From Clavibacter tessellarius (GTDB taxonomy: Bacteria; Actinomycetota; Actinomycetes; Actinomycetales; Microbacteriaceae): a DNA stretch of 64,000 nt. The notes beneath the pieces were generated by a model. That model had not been told where the DNA came from. It saw nothing but the letters and a program-made list of their open reading frames with translations, and did no database searches. Made by a program: the position numbers and the translations under genes. The DNA lies in assembly GCF_001618005.1 (NCBI RefSeq), contig NZ_LQXA01000030.1:1-64000 (forward strand), in the 5' to 3' direction. Shown piece by piece: positions 17,864 through 25,122 of this stretch. How positions within the stretch are numbered: the stretch's first letter is position 1; every line of letters begins with the position of its first letter.

Positions 17864-18547
17864 ATGAGAAGTCGAACAGTCGGGAAGTGGACCCTCGCCG
17901 GCGCCGCGGGCGTCATCATCGTGAGCGCCCTCTCGGTGGGGGTGGCGCATGCCGGTGAGGAGAAGGGGCCCTCGACCGGCGATGAGGGGGCGGGGTCGAC
18001 GCCCGCCGGTGATCAGTCCGCGGAGCTCGTGGTGGAGCAGCCGGATCCGTCGTCGTCGGACACGCCCTCGGACGACGGGACGTCGTCGCCCGACGCGTTC
18101 GCCCTCTCGCTGCCCGGAGACGGGACGGACGACGTCGTCGATCCGGCCACGGTCCCCGGGGGCATCTTCCACGGCTCAGGGGCTGCGGTGGTCTCCACCC
18201 GTGTCGACGACACCGTGCTCTCCGGCTTCAGCGAGGACACCGGCATGCAGGTGCTGACGCGTGTGCCGTCGGCGGATTCGGCGAGGGAGTACCGCTTCTC
18301 CGTCAACATCCCGGACGGCTTCCACGCTGTGGTCCGCGACGACGGCTCCGTCGCGGTGGAGGACGCGGACGACCAGGTGGGGACGCGGTTCCTCGTTCCG
18401 GAGGCCGTGGATGCGAACGGTGCGGCGGTCGACGCGGTCCTCCGCGTGGACGGTTCGGACATCATCGAGTCCGTGGCTCCGGCGCCGGATGCCGCGTTCC
18501 CCGTCGTCTCCAGCCTCGAGCAGTCGATGGACGGCGATGCCGAATAG
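17864..18547 (+). CDS. Secreted or surface protein of unknown function
   Basis: The 227-residue product starts with a Sec signal peptide: MRSRTVGKWTLAGAAGVII, a hydrophobic core, then AHAGEE with a probable cleavage after AHA. A Ser/Asp/Thr-rich linker (about residues 30-75) precedes a domain with YRFSVNIPDGFHAVVRDDGS and AVDAVLRVDG. The last part, AAFPVVSS, recalls the PVVADP-type ending of a beta domain in secreted actinobacterial proteins; this is a weak resemblance. AAGGAG lies 6 nt before ATG 17864, an unusually clear Shine-Dalgarno for this region. It is flanked on both sides by protease remnants. Confidence 0.75.
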   Translation: MRSRTVGKWTLAGAAGVIIVSALSVGVAHAGEEKGPSTGDEGAGSTPAGDQSAELVVEQPDPSSSDTPSDDGTSSPDAFALSLPGDGTDDVVDPATVPGGIFHGSGAAVVSTRVDDTVLSGFSEDTGMQVLTRVPSADSAREYRFSVNIPDGFHAVVRDDGSVAVEDADDQVGTRFLVPEAVDANGAAVDAVLRVDGSDIIESVAPAPDAAFPVVSSLEQSMDGDAE

Positions 18548-18550
18548 AGC

Positions 18551-18703
18551 GGCTGGACAGCGATCGCGTGTTCGGGGGCACCCAGTCGCTCTTCCGACGG
18601 ACGGACCACCACGAAGCCGGGCTCTGCACGGCGGGGTTCGTGATGGCCGAGAGGGGTCTCCGGGCGCATGCCAGCCCGACGGAGCGGGTGCCCATCCGGC
18701 ACA
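18551..18703 (+). pseudogene. N-terminal remnant of a second Chp/Pat-1-like serine protease
   Basis: Directly after the previous stop, one frame reads DRVFGGTQSLFRR, GLCTAGFVMAERGLRAHAS and PTERV. The intact protease just downstream has DRIVGGTQLQVLN, SCTAGFVLTKRGLRANAT and PYERA at the corresponding places. The match stops before the catalytic His segment, and the signal peptide is absent. It is a broken sibling copy, distinct from the C-terminal remnant at 17470. Confidence 0.8.
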
Positions 18704-18780
18704 CCCGCGGTCCCTCCGCGACCTCCCTGCCACACGACACGCACATTCATCGCACGACCACACCCAGACAGGAGTCCCCC

Positions 18781-18855
18781 ATGCCACGACCATCGATCGC
18801 GACGACGACCAGCGCAGGTGCCGCTGGCGCCCTCATCACGGGAGCCGACCTATGA
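18781..18855 (+). CDS. 24-codon leader ORF overlapping the protease start
   Basis: ATG 18781 has AGGAGT 6 nt upstream, and the frame (MPRPSIATTTSAGAAGALIT and four more residues) stops at TGA 18853-18855. That stop overlaps the protease ATG in an ATGA arrangement. It may couple translation of the protease or be a remnant of an older gene start. Evidence is only the ribosome site and the overlap. Confidence 0.4.
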   Translation: MPRPSIATTTSAGAAGALITGADL

Positions 18856-19715
18856 GACGCCTCGGCCTCTGGGGCCGGTTGTCCTCCGCCCTGGTCATCC
18901 TCGCGCTGGTCTCGGGGCTCGGCATGGTGGGCGCGGATCGAGCCTCGGCGACCGAGCCGGAGCGTCTGAACGGCGACCGCATCGTCGGCGGCACGCAGCT
19001 GCAGGTCCTCAACGCGAGCTCTCGACAGACGAAGAGCTGCACGGCGGGGTTCGTCCTGACGAAGCGGGGGCTCCGGGCGAACGCCACCCCCTACGAACGG
19101 GCCACGCGGTACGTGACCACCACCGCGCACTGCGGCGATCGCTATGACCGGGTCGACGTCAACGGCCACCTGGTCGGGGAGGTCTCGTGGGTGTCGAACG
19201 CCTACGACATGATGATCGTCACCGTGCCCCCCAAGGCCGTGCCCATGCGGCATCACACCGGGTCGGGTTCCCACACCGTGTACTACATCAACTACCACTA
19301 CGAGCCGCGTGCCTTCAGTGCCGTGCTCACCTATTCGCAGCGCCTCCGCGCCGTCGGCGCCGTCCCCGTCCTGCAACTGGCGGAGGAGATGCCCGCGAAC
19401 GTGAACTGGGCCTGTCACAGCGGGGCGACCACGGACTACAGCTGTCTCTGGTCGAAGTACGGGAATCCCGGGGCGTACTTGAGGACGCTGCGGAACTCCC
19501 TCAGCGGAGCCGCCCCCGGCGACTCCGGCGCTCCCATCTTCAGCGACCCGAACGCCGACGGCGCGGACACCGCAGGCGTCACGGTCTACGGGATCCTCCA
19601 CGGCGGGATGCAGGAATCCCAGCCCCATTACGACTCGAGGGTCATGTACTACGTGCCTCTGACGGGATTCATCTCGGAGATGCAGTACACGTACGCATTG
19701 GCCCCTTCGTCGTGA
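18852..19715 (+). CDS. Secreted chymotrypsin-like serine protease, Chp/Pat-1 type
   Basis: The 287-residue product has a Sec signal peptide (residues about 1-34, ending in ASATEP) and a trypsin-fold domain. The catalytic triad is visible: His in TTTAHCGD, Asp in SNAYDMMIVTV and Ser in APGDSGAPIF. RIVGGTQ near the mature start resembles the zymogen-cleavage site of chymotrypsin-like enzymes. Four cysteines (KSCTAG, AHCGD, WACHSG, YSCLW) could form two disulfides. Clavibacter has families of such secreted proteases (Pat-1, Chp, Ppa) linked to plant interaction; membership here is inferred from architecture. Two broken paralogues precede it. Confidence 0.85.
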   Translation: MRRLGLWGRLSSALVILALVSGLGMVGADRASATEPERLNGDRIVGGTQLQVLNASSRQTKSCTAGFVLTKRGLRANATPYERATRYVTTTAHCGDRYDRVDVNGHLVGEVSWVSNAYDMMIVTVPPKAVPMRHHTGSGSHTVYYINYHYEPRAFSAVLTYSQRLRAVGAVPVLQLAEEMPANVNWACHSGATTDYSCLWSKYGNPGAYLRTLRNSLSGAAPGDSGAPIFSDPNADGADTAGVTVYGILHGGMQESQPHYDSRVMYYVPLTGFISEMQYTYALAPSS

Positions 19716-19864
19716 CGGTCGGCGACGGTGCGGATCGCCGCTCGGCGACGCCGGTGACGCCGGGGAACAGCTAGGCGCCCGTCGTCAGCCCCGGTCGCGC
19801 CCGTCGAGGCCGGATCCACCGCACCGCCGTCGTCCGCCGTGCGCGTGTCTCGGCGATGCGGCGG

Positions 19865-19910
19865 CGGCCCGGGCCGGGATTTCGGTTCCCGGGCCGACGC
19901 CCGCTATCAT
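19865..19910 (+). promoter_or_regulatory. Inverted repeat and probable tRNA-Tyr promoter
   Basis: A 9-bp inverted repeat (19865-19873 with 19888-19896) is followed by TATCAT (19905-19910). TTCGGT at 19881-19886 is a possible -35 with an 18-bp spacer. Transcription would start about 40 bp before the tRNA. The inverted repeat could alternatively end transcripts arriving from upstream. Confidence 0.45.
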
Positions 19911-19954
19911 CGACGAGCGTCTCCGGTCCGTGATCACACAGGTCGGGTGCGCAT

Positions 19955-20036
19955 GGCGAGTTACCCTAGCGGCCAAAGGGATCTGACTGTAAATCAGACG
20001 GCTCAGCCTTCGGGGGTTCGAATCCCTCACTCGCCA
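19955..20036 (+). tRNA. tRNA-Tyr (GTA anticodon)
   Basis: A 7-bp acceptor stem pairs 19955-19961 with 20029-20035, and the discriminator is A at 20036. The anticodon loop CTGTAAA inside stem TCTGA/TCAGA gives GTA. The length of 82 nt reflects the long variable arm expected for bacterial tRNA-Tyr, and GGTTCGAATCC is the T-loop. The CCA end is not encoded. Confidence 0.95.
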
Positions 20037-20043
20037 CCGCACG

Positions 20044-20071
20044 GAACGGCCCCGCTCGCGCGGGGCCGTTC
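20044..20071 (+). terminator. Terminator after tRNA-Tyr
   Basis: A perfect 12-bp stem (20044-20055 with 20060-20071) has a TCGC loop, 7 bp after the tRNA. Confidence 0.8.
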
Positions 20072-20150
20072 GTCTGCCCCGCCGCATCCGTCGGGGCCCG
20101 CCCGCGCGGGCAGCGTCGCCCGCGCGCCCGACGACCTGGATCCACCACCG

Positions 20151-21137
20151 ATGTTCCCCGCCGCCCCCGGCCCCTCGACGCGTGCCCTCGGCACCTCCGG
20201 AGTCGTCGTCTCCACCCTCGGCCTCGGCACGAGCGGCTTCGGCTGGACCGCCGACCGCGACGAGGCGTGGGCGATCCTCGACGCCTACCGCGAGGAGGGC
20301 GGCACGTTCGTCGACACCGCCTCGTCCTACTCGCAGTGGGTGCCCGGGCACGCGGGCGGTGAGTCGGAGGCGATCATCGGCGGCTGGCTGGCCGCGCGCG
20401 GCTGCCGCGACGAGGTCGTCGTCGGCACCAAGGTCGGCAAGAGCCGGGACGCGCCGGGCACGTCCGCCGCGTCCGTGCGTCGCGGGGTCGACGCGTCGCT
20501 GCGACGCCTCCGGACGGACCACGTCGACGTCGTGCACGCGCACCTCGACGACACCCGCACCCCGCTCGAGGAGACCGTCGCCGCGCTGTCCGACCTCGTG
20601 AAGGACGGCAAGGCGCGGCTCGTCGGCGTCTCGGGCTTCACCCCCGAGCGACTGGAGCAGGCCCTCGCGCTGGCGCACGCATCCGGCGCCGTGCCCGTCG
20701 GCGTGGTGCAGGAGGAGTACAGCCTGCTGACCCGCGACCGCGCGGAGGGCCGGATGCAGGCCGTCGTCCGCCAGGAGGGCGTCGGCCTCGTCGCGCACAG
20801 CGTGCTCGCGAAGGGCTTCCTCACGGGCAAGTACCTGCCGGGCGCGCCCGCGGTGCCGTCCGCCCGCGCGCTCGACGCCGAGCAGTACATGACGCCGAGC
20901 GGGCACGCCACGGTGCGGGCCGCCGAGGAGGTCGCCCGGCTCCGCGGCGTCACCGTCGCCCAGGTCGCCATCGCGTGGGTGCTCGGGCGGCGCGGGGTGG
21001 CGAGCGCGCTCGTGGGCGCGCGGACGGCGCGGCAGATCCGGCAGCTGATGCCCGCCGGGCAGCTCGTGCTCGACGACGAGGAGGTGTCGCGCCTCGCGTC
21101 GGCGGCCGCGCGCGCGGCGCGGGACGACATCGCCTGA
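20151..21137 (+). CDS. Aldo/keto reductase
   Basis: This is a 328-residue NADPH-dependent (beta/alpha)8 oxidoreductase. Motifs include GFGWTADRDEAWAILDAY, the Asp-Tyr catalytic region FVDTASSYSQW, and the Lys in VVVGTKVGKSR. Towards the end are GFLTGKYLPG and the NADP-binding ALVGARTARQI. It is related to the AKR at 27006 but clearly diverged. The substrate is unknown. ATG 20151 starts just before the first strand; longer frames run back through the tRNA and are rejected. Confidence 0.9.
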   Translation: MFPAAPGPSTRALGTSGVVVSTLGLGTSGFGWTADRDEAWAILDAYREEGGTFVDTASSYSQWVPGHAGGESEAIIGGWLAARGCRDEVVVGTKVGKSRDAPGTSAASVRRGVDASLRRLRTDHVDVVHAHLDDTRTPLEETVAALSDLVKDGKARLVGVSGFTPERLEQALALAHASGAVPVGVVQEEYSLLTRDRAEGRMQAVVRQEGVGLVAHSVLAKGFLTGKYLPGAPAVPSARALDAEQYMTPSGHATVRAAEEVARLRGVTVAQVAIAWVLGRRGVASALVGARTARQIRQLMPAGQLVLDDEEVSRLASAAARAARDDIA

Positions 21138-21206
21138 TCCCAGGGGCCACGGAGGGGCGCCCCCTATTTTGGGGCGCCCACCGTCCCGACATCGAGGAGA
21201 TCTGTC

Positions 21207-21917
21207 ATGCCCCGAGACCGGCCCCACGGCGCGTACGTCGCCGCCCTGCTCGTCCTGACCGCCGCCACCGGAGCCATCGACGGCGTCAGCTACCTCGCCC
21301 TCGACCGCGTGTTCACCGGCAACATGACGGGCAACGTCATCTTCATCGGCTTCGGCCTGGTGGGCGTCGCCGGCGTCCCCGTGCTCAACAACCTGGTCGC
21401 GCTGCTCGCCTTCATGGCCGGCGCGGTGCTCGCGGCTCGCATCACCTGCCGCGCGCCCGCGGACCTGCGCCTGCCGAGGTCCGCCGTCTGGATCCTCGTC
21501 ACGGGCACCGCGCTCACCTTCGCGCTCGCGGGGGTGTGGTTCGCGGTCGGCACGCTCGACAAGGGCGTGATGATCGTCATCACCGGGCTGTTCTCGCTGC
21601 TGCTCGGCGCGCAGGCGGCCGCCGTGAAGAGAATCGGCCTGCCCGACCTCTCCACCGTGGTCGTGACGATGACCGCCGTGAGCCTGTCGGCGGACAGCCG
21701 CATCGCCGGCGGCTCGGGCGCTGCGTGGGCCCGCCGCTTCGGCGCGATCGCGAGCATGGCCATCGGCGCGTTGGTCTCCGCGCTCATCACCACGCGCATC
21801 GGCGCCCCGTGGGCGCTGCTCGTGGCGGGCGCGCTCATGGCCACGGGGGTCGGGATGCTGGTGAACGCGCGCCGACTCGACCGGAAGCACGTGCGGGAGG
21901 GCGCCGCAGGCGCGTGA
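21207..21917 (+). CDS. YoaK-family (DUF1275) membrane protein, copy 1
   Basis: The 236-residue product has about six hydrophobic segments and begins ATGAIDGVSYLAL followed by VFTGNMTGNVIF, the hallmark of YoaK/DUF1275 proteins. The function of the family is not established. GAGGAGAT precedes ATG 21207 by 6 nt. The next gene is a close paralogue 62 bp downstream. Confidence 0.88.
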   Translation: MPRDRPHGAYVAALLVLTAATGAIDGVSYLALDRVFTGNMTGNVIFIGFGLVGVAGVPVLNNLVALLAFMAGAVLAARITCRAPADLRLPRSAVWILVTGTALTFALAGVWFAVGTLDKGVMIVITGLFSLLLGAQAAAVKRIGLPDLSTVVVTMTAVSLSADSRIAGGSGAAWARRFGAIASMAIGALVSALITTRIGAPWALLVAGALMATGVGMLVNARRLDRKHVREGAAGA

Positions 21918-21979
21918 CGCCCGACACGGCCCGCATAGGGTGAGGGGATCCGCCGCCCGAACGCCGAGGAGATCCGCCC

Positions 21980-22726
21980 GTGTCCCGTCCCTGGCCCGAG
22001 GGCTCCTACATCGCCGCGCTGCTCGTGATGACCACCGCGACCGGCGCCATCGACGGCGTGAGCTACCTCGCGCTCGACCGCGTCTTCACCGGCAACATGA
22101 CCGGCAACGTCCTCTTCATCGGGTTCGGCCTGGTGGGCGTCGCCGGCATCCCCGTCCTCAACAACCTCGTCGCGCTCGTGGCCTTCATGCTCGGGGCGGT
22201 GATCGCGTCCCGCATCACGCGGCGCGCGCCGACCGACGTGCACCTGCCGCGCTCGTCCGTCGGGATCCTCGTCACCGGCACCCTGCTCACCCTCGCGCTC
22301 GCCGTGGTCTGGCTCGTGGTCGGCGCGCTCGACACGGGCGTGATGATCGCGATCACGGGCTTCCTCGCGCTGCTCCTCGGCGCGCAGGCGGCGGCCGTGA
22401 AGAGCATCGGCCTCCGCGACCTCTCCACCGTCGTCGTGACCATGACGATGGTGAACCTCTCCTCCGACAGCCGCGTGGCCGGCGGAACGGGCGCCGCGTG
22501 GGCCCGCCGCATCGGCGCGATCGTCTGCATGGGGCTCGGCGCGCTCGTGGCCGCGCTCATCACCACGCACGTCGGCGGCGCGTGGGCGCTGCTGGCGGCG
22601 GGCGGCCTGATGGTGCTGGGCGTCGCCCTGCTGTGGAACGCGCGGCGCGTGGAGCGGAAGCGGCTCGACGAGGGCGGGACGGCGACCCCGGCGGTCGACG
22701 AGCGCACGGGCGTCGCCCCCGCCTGA
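21980..22726 (+). CDS. YoaK-family (DUF1275) membrane protein, copy 2
   Basis: The 248-residue product is closely similar to copy 1 along most of its length, for example VFTGNMTGNVLF and FGLVGVAGIPVLNNLVAL, and at nucleotide level long runs differ only at wobble bases. It has the same six-helix plan and a slightly longer tail. The start is GTG 21980 with GAGGAGAT 6-7 nt upstream. The repeated ribosome site and spacing suggest a tandem duplication of the whole unit. Confidence 0.88.
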   Translation: MSRPWPEGSYIAALLVMTTATGAIDGVSYLALDRVFTGNMTGNVLFIGFGLVGVAGIPVLNNLVALVAFMLGAVIASRITRRAPTDVHLPRSSVGILVTGTLLTLALAVVWLVVGALDTGVMIAITGFLALLLGAQAAAVKSIGLRDLSTVVVTMTMVNLSSDSRVAGGTGAAWARRIGAIVCMGLGALVAALITTHVGGAWALLAAGGLMVLGVALLWNARRVERKRLDEGGTATPAVDERTGVAPA

Positions 22727-22814
22727 TCAGCTCCCCGGGGTCCGCCGTCCGTCCCGCGGTCCCGCCCCTGAGCGCTCGGCGCGGTGACCCGCGCCCCTCT
22801 GGCAGGGTGGATCC

Positions 22815-23624
22815 ATGACCTCCCCCGGCGACGCCGCGCTCCTGACCATCGCCCGCGACATCGCGACCCGCGCCGGGGAGCTCGCGCTCCGCCGCCGCCG
22901 CGAGGGCGTCGAGGTGGCCGAGTCGAAGTCGAGCCCCGAGGACATCGTCACGCACACCGACCGCGAGACCGAGGACCTCATCCGGCAGGCGCTCCGGGAC
23001 GTGCGCCCCGACGACGGCTTCCTCGGCGAGGAGTCCGAGGGCACCTCCGGCACGTCGGGCCTCACCTGGGTCGTCGACCCGATCGACGGCACCGTCAACT
23101 TCCTCTACGGCATCCCCGCGTGGGCCGTGAGCGTCGCCGTGGTCGAGGGCGAGGCGGATCCGCTCACCTGGACCGCGCGCGCCGGCTGCGTCGTGAACCC
23201 CACCCTCGGCGAGGTCTACACGGCGACCGCCGGCGGCGGCGCCGAGCTCGACGGGCGCGCCATCGCGGTCAACGCGGGCGTCCCCCTGTCGCTGGCGCTC
23301 GTCGGCACCGGCTTCTCCTACGGCGCCTCGACGCGGATCCGGCAGGGCCGCGTGATCACCGACCTCCTCGGCGAGGTGCGTGACATCCGCCGCATCGGCG
23401 CCGCGTCGCTCGACCTCTGCAACGTGGCCGCGGGCCGCACCGACGCCTACTTCGAGCGCGGCCTCAAGCCGTGGGACCACGCTGCGGGCGCGCTCATCGC
23501 CGCGGAGGCGGGTGCGCGGGTGACCGGGATCGGCGGCGGTCCCGCCTCCGCCGAGCTGCTGATCGCGGCGGATCCGGACCTCGCGCGCGCCCTCGAGGAG
23601 CGGCTGGATGGGCCGGACGCCTAG
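22815..23624 (+). CDS. Inositol monophosphatase-family phosphatase
   Basis: This is a Mg2+-dependent phosphatase of 269 residues. Metal-binding motifs are GEESEG, WVVDPIDGTVNFLYG and, near the end, GLKPWDHAAGALI. Members act on inositol phosphates, histidinol phosphate or 3'-phosphoadenosine phosphate; the substrate here is not resolved. ATG 22815 lies 6 nt after CAGGGT, a weak variant of the leaderless -10 seen elsewhere in the window. Confidence 0.88.
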   Translation: MTSPGDAALLTIARDIATRAGELALRRRREGVEVAESKSSPEDIVTHTDRETEDLIRQALRDVRPDDGFLGEESEGTSGTSGLTWVVDPIDGTVNFLYGIPAWAVSVAVVEGEADPLTWTARAGCVVNPTLGEVYTATAGGGAELDGRAIAVNAGVPLSLALVGTGFSYGASTRIRQGRVITDLLGEVRDIRRIGAASLDLCNVAAGRTDAYFERGLKPWDHAAGALIAAEAGARVTGIGGGPASAELLIAADPDLARALEERLDGPDA

Positions 23625-23849
23625 CCCCCCGAGGCCCGCGCGCGCATCCCCCGGGTGGCGTGAATCCCTCCCAGCGGTTAGCCTTTACCGATCCGTTACA
23701 TCGCGACCGGGTTCGATCCGGTCGCACGCGCACGCCCCGACCCCCGTCGACCGGCCCGCGCAGCACACTGTCCCTCGCACTAGGAGCTCCACGATCCTGT
23801 CCGTCCTCCGCGCCTCGCGTGCCCCCCAGTCCTCCGTCCGGCGGCTCTC

Positions 23850-25031
23850 GTGCTGACCCCTGACGAGACCGCAGGGGTCGTCTACCCGACGCGACGCGAG
23901 CGACGCGAGGCCGAGCGCCGAGCGGCGGAGGCGGCGCTCGCCCCTCGGGCGGATGCGCAGGACGCACCCCAGCCCGAGCCGACGCCCGCCGCCACCGAGG
24001 CCCCCGCCGCTCCCCGCATCGCCCCCGTCGCCGTCGAGGCCCCCGCCGCGCCGACCACGCACCTCCCCGCGGACGCCGAGCCCGCCGCTGTCGCCGCCTC
24101 CGCCGACGACGTGCCGCTCGCGACCCGCGCCCGTCGGATCCGCAGCGCCGCGTCCGCCGCGTCAGACGCGCGCCGCTCCTCCTTCGTGCACGCGAAGCGC
24201 GCGAGCGTCCCCTCCGCCGCGCCGCACGTCCGGGTCCGAGGCCGCCGCGTCCCCGCCTCCTCGCGTCCCGCCCTCGCGGCGCCGTCGCCCGAGTCCACCG
24301 CCGGCCGCCGCCGCTCGAACGCCTCGCGCGGCCTCACGCTCCTGACCATGGCGTTCGTCGCCACGGTCACCATCGCCACGTCGCTGCCGTCGTCCGCGTT
24401 CCTCACCGGCCAGGACATGGCGCAGGCGAACGTGGTCACGGATGCGCCGGGCACCGCGGTCCCCAGCCAGAGCATCGCGCTCTCCTCCGCCCCCGAGGCC
24501 GTCGTCGTCGGCGGCACCGACGACGCGTTCACGGCCACGACGCCGCAGCAGATCATGCTGGCGCAGACGTCCACGGGCGCCGGCGCCTTCACGAACGACA
24601 TCAACGGCACGATCCAATGGCCCTTCGCGGCCGGCGTGCCCATCAGCGGAGTCTTCGGCAAGCGCATCGCGCCCTGCTCCAACGGCTGCTCGAGCAACCA
24701 CCAGGGCGTCGACTTCGCCCCCGGCATGGGCGCGCCCATCCAGGCGATCGCCGACGGCGTCGTGCGCGAGTCCGTCAACAGCGACACGGGCCTCGGCGTG
24801 CACCTCGTCATCGACCACGTCATCGAGGGTCAGCTCGTCACGAGCGTCTACGGCCACATGCTGCCGGGCTCCATGCGCGTGCAGGCGGGCGATCCCGTGA
24901 AGGTCGGCCAGCAGATCGGCCAGGTCGGCAACACGGGCGCGTCCACCGGCCCGCACCTCCACCTCGAGGTCCGCATGGCGGACGGCACCGCGGTGGATCC
25001 CTTCGCCTGGCTCAAGGAGCACGCGAACTAG
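23850..25031 (+). CDS. M23-family peptidoglycan endopeptidase
   Basis: The 393-residue product has a long Ala/Arg/Pro-rich cytosolic N-terminus (to about residue 155), one membrane anchor (LTLLTMAFVATVTIATSLP) and a C-terminal LytM/M23 domain. Zinc ligands are visible in HQGVDFAPG and HLHLEVRM, with GNTGASTGPHLH as the usual signature. It should cut peptide cross-links in the cell wall outside the membrane. The start is GTG 23850, with no obvious Shine-Dalgarno; the 5' region 23625-23849 shows no gene. Confidence 0.85.
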   Translation: MLTPDETAGVVYPTRRERREAERRAAEAALAPRADAQDAPQPEPTPAATEAPAAPRIAPVAVEAPAAPTTHLPADAEPAAVAASADDVPLATRARRIRSAASAASDARRSSFVHAKRASVPSAAPHVRVRGRRVPASSRPALAAPSPESTAGRRRSNASRGLTLLTMAFVATVTIATSLPSSAFLTGQDMAQANVVTDAPGTAVPSQSIALSSAPEAVVVGGTDDAFTATTPQQIMLAQTSTGAGAFTNDINGTIQWPFAAGVPISGVFGKRIAPCSNGCSSNHQGVDFAPGMGAPIQAIADGVVRESVNSDTGLGVHLVIDHVIEGQLVTSVYGHMLPGSMRVQAGDPVKVGQQIGQVGNTGASTGPHLHLEVRMADGTAVDPFAWLKEHAN

Positions 25032-25070
25032 CGCATCCCGCGCGGCCGACCGCCGCGTCCGTCGCACGAT

Positions 25071-25105
25071 GACGCCCCCTCCGCCTGCAGGCGCGAGGGG
25101 GCGTC
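25071..25105. terminator. Bidirectional terminator between convergent genes
   Basis: A perfect 11-bp stem (25071-25081 with 25095-25105) lies between the M23 gene and the alpha-glucosidase, which converge here. It can serve both strands. Confidence 0.8.
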
Positions 25106-25122
25106 GTCGTGATGGGGAGGGG

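Noticed and set aside
19839..20150. Extended N-terminus for the aldo/keto reductase at 20151
   Set aside because: The extension runs straight through tRNA-Tyr and its terminator, and the conserved first strand begins after ATG 20151.
23625..23849. Possible c-di-AMP (ydaO) riboswitch before the M23 peptidase
   Set aside because: Such riboswitches often precede actinobacterial cell-wall hydrolase genes, but I could not find the conserved motifs in this leader.
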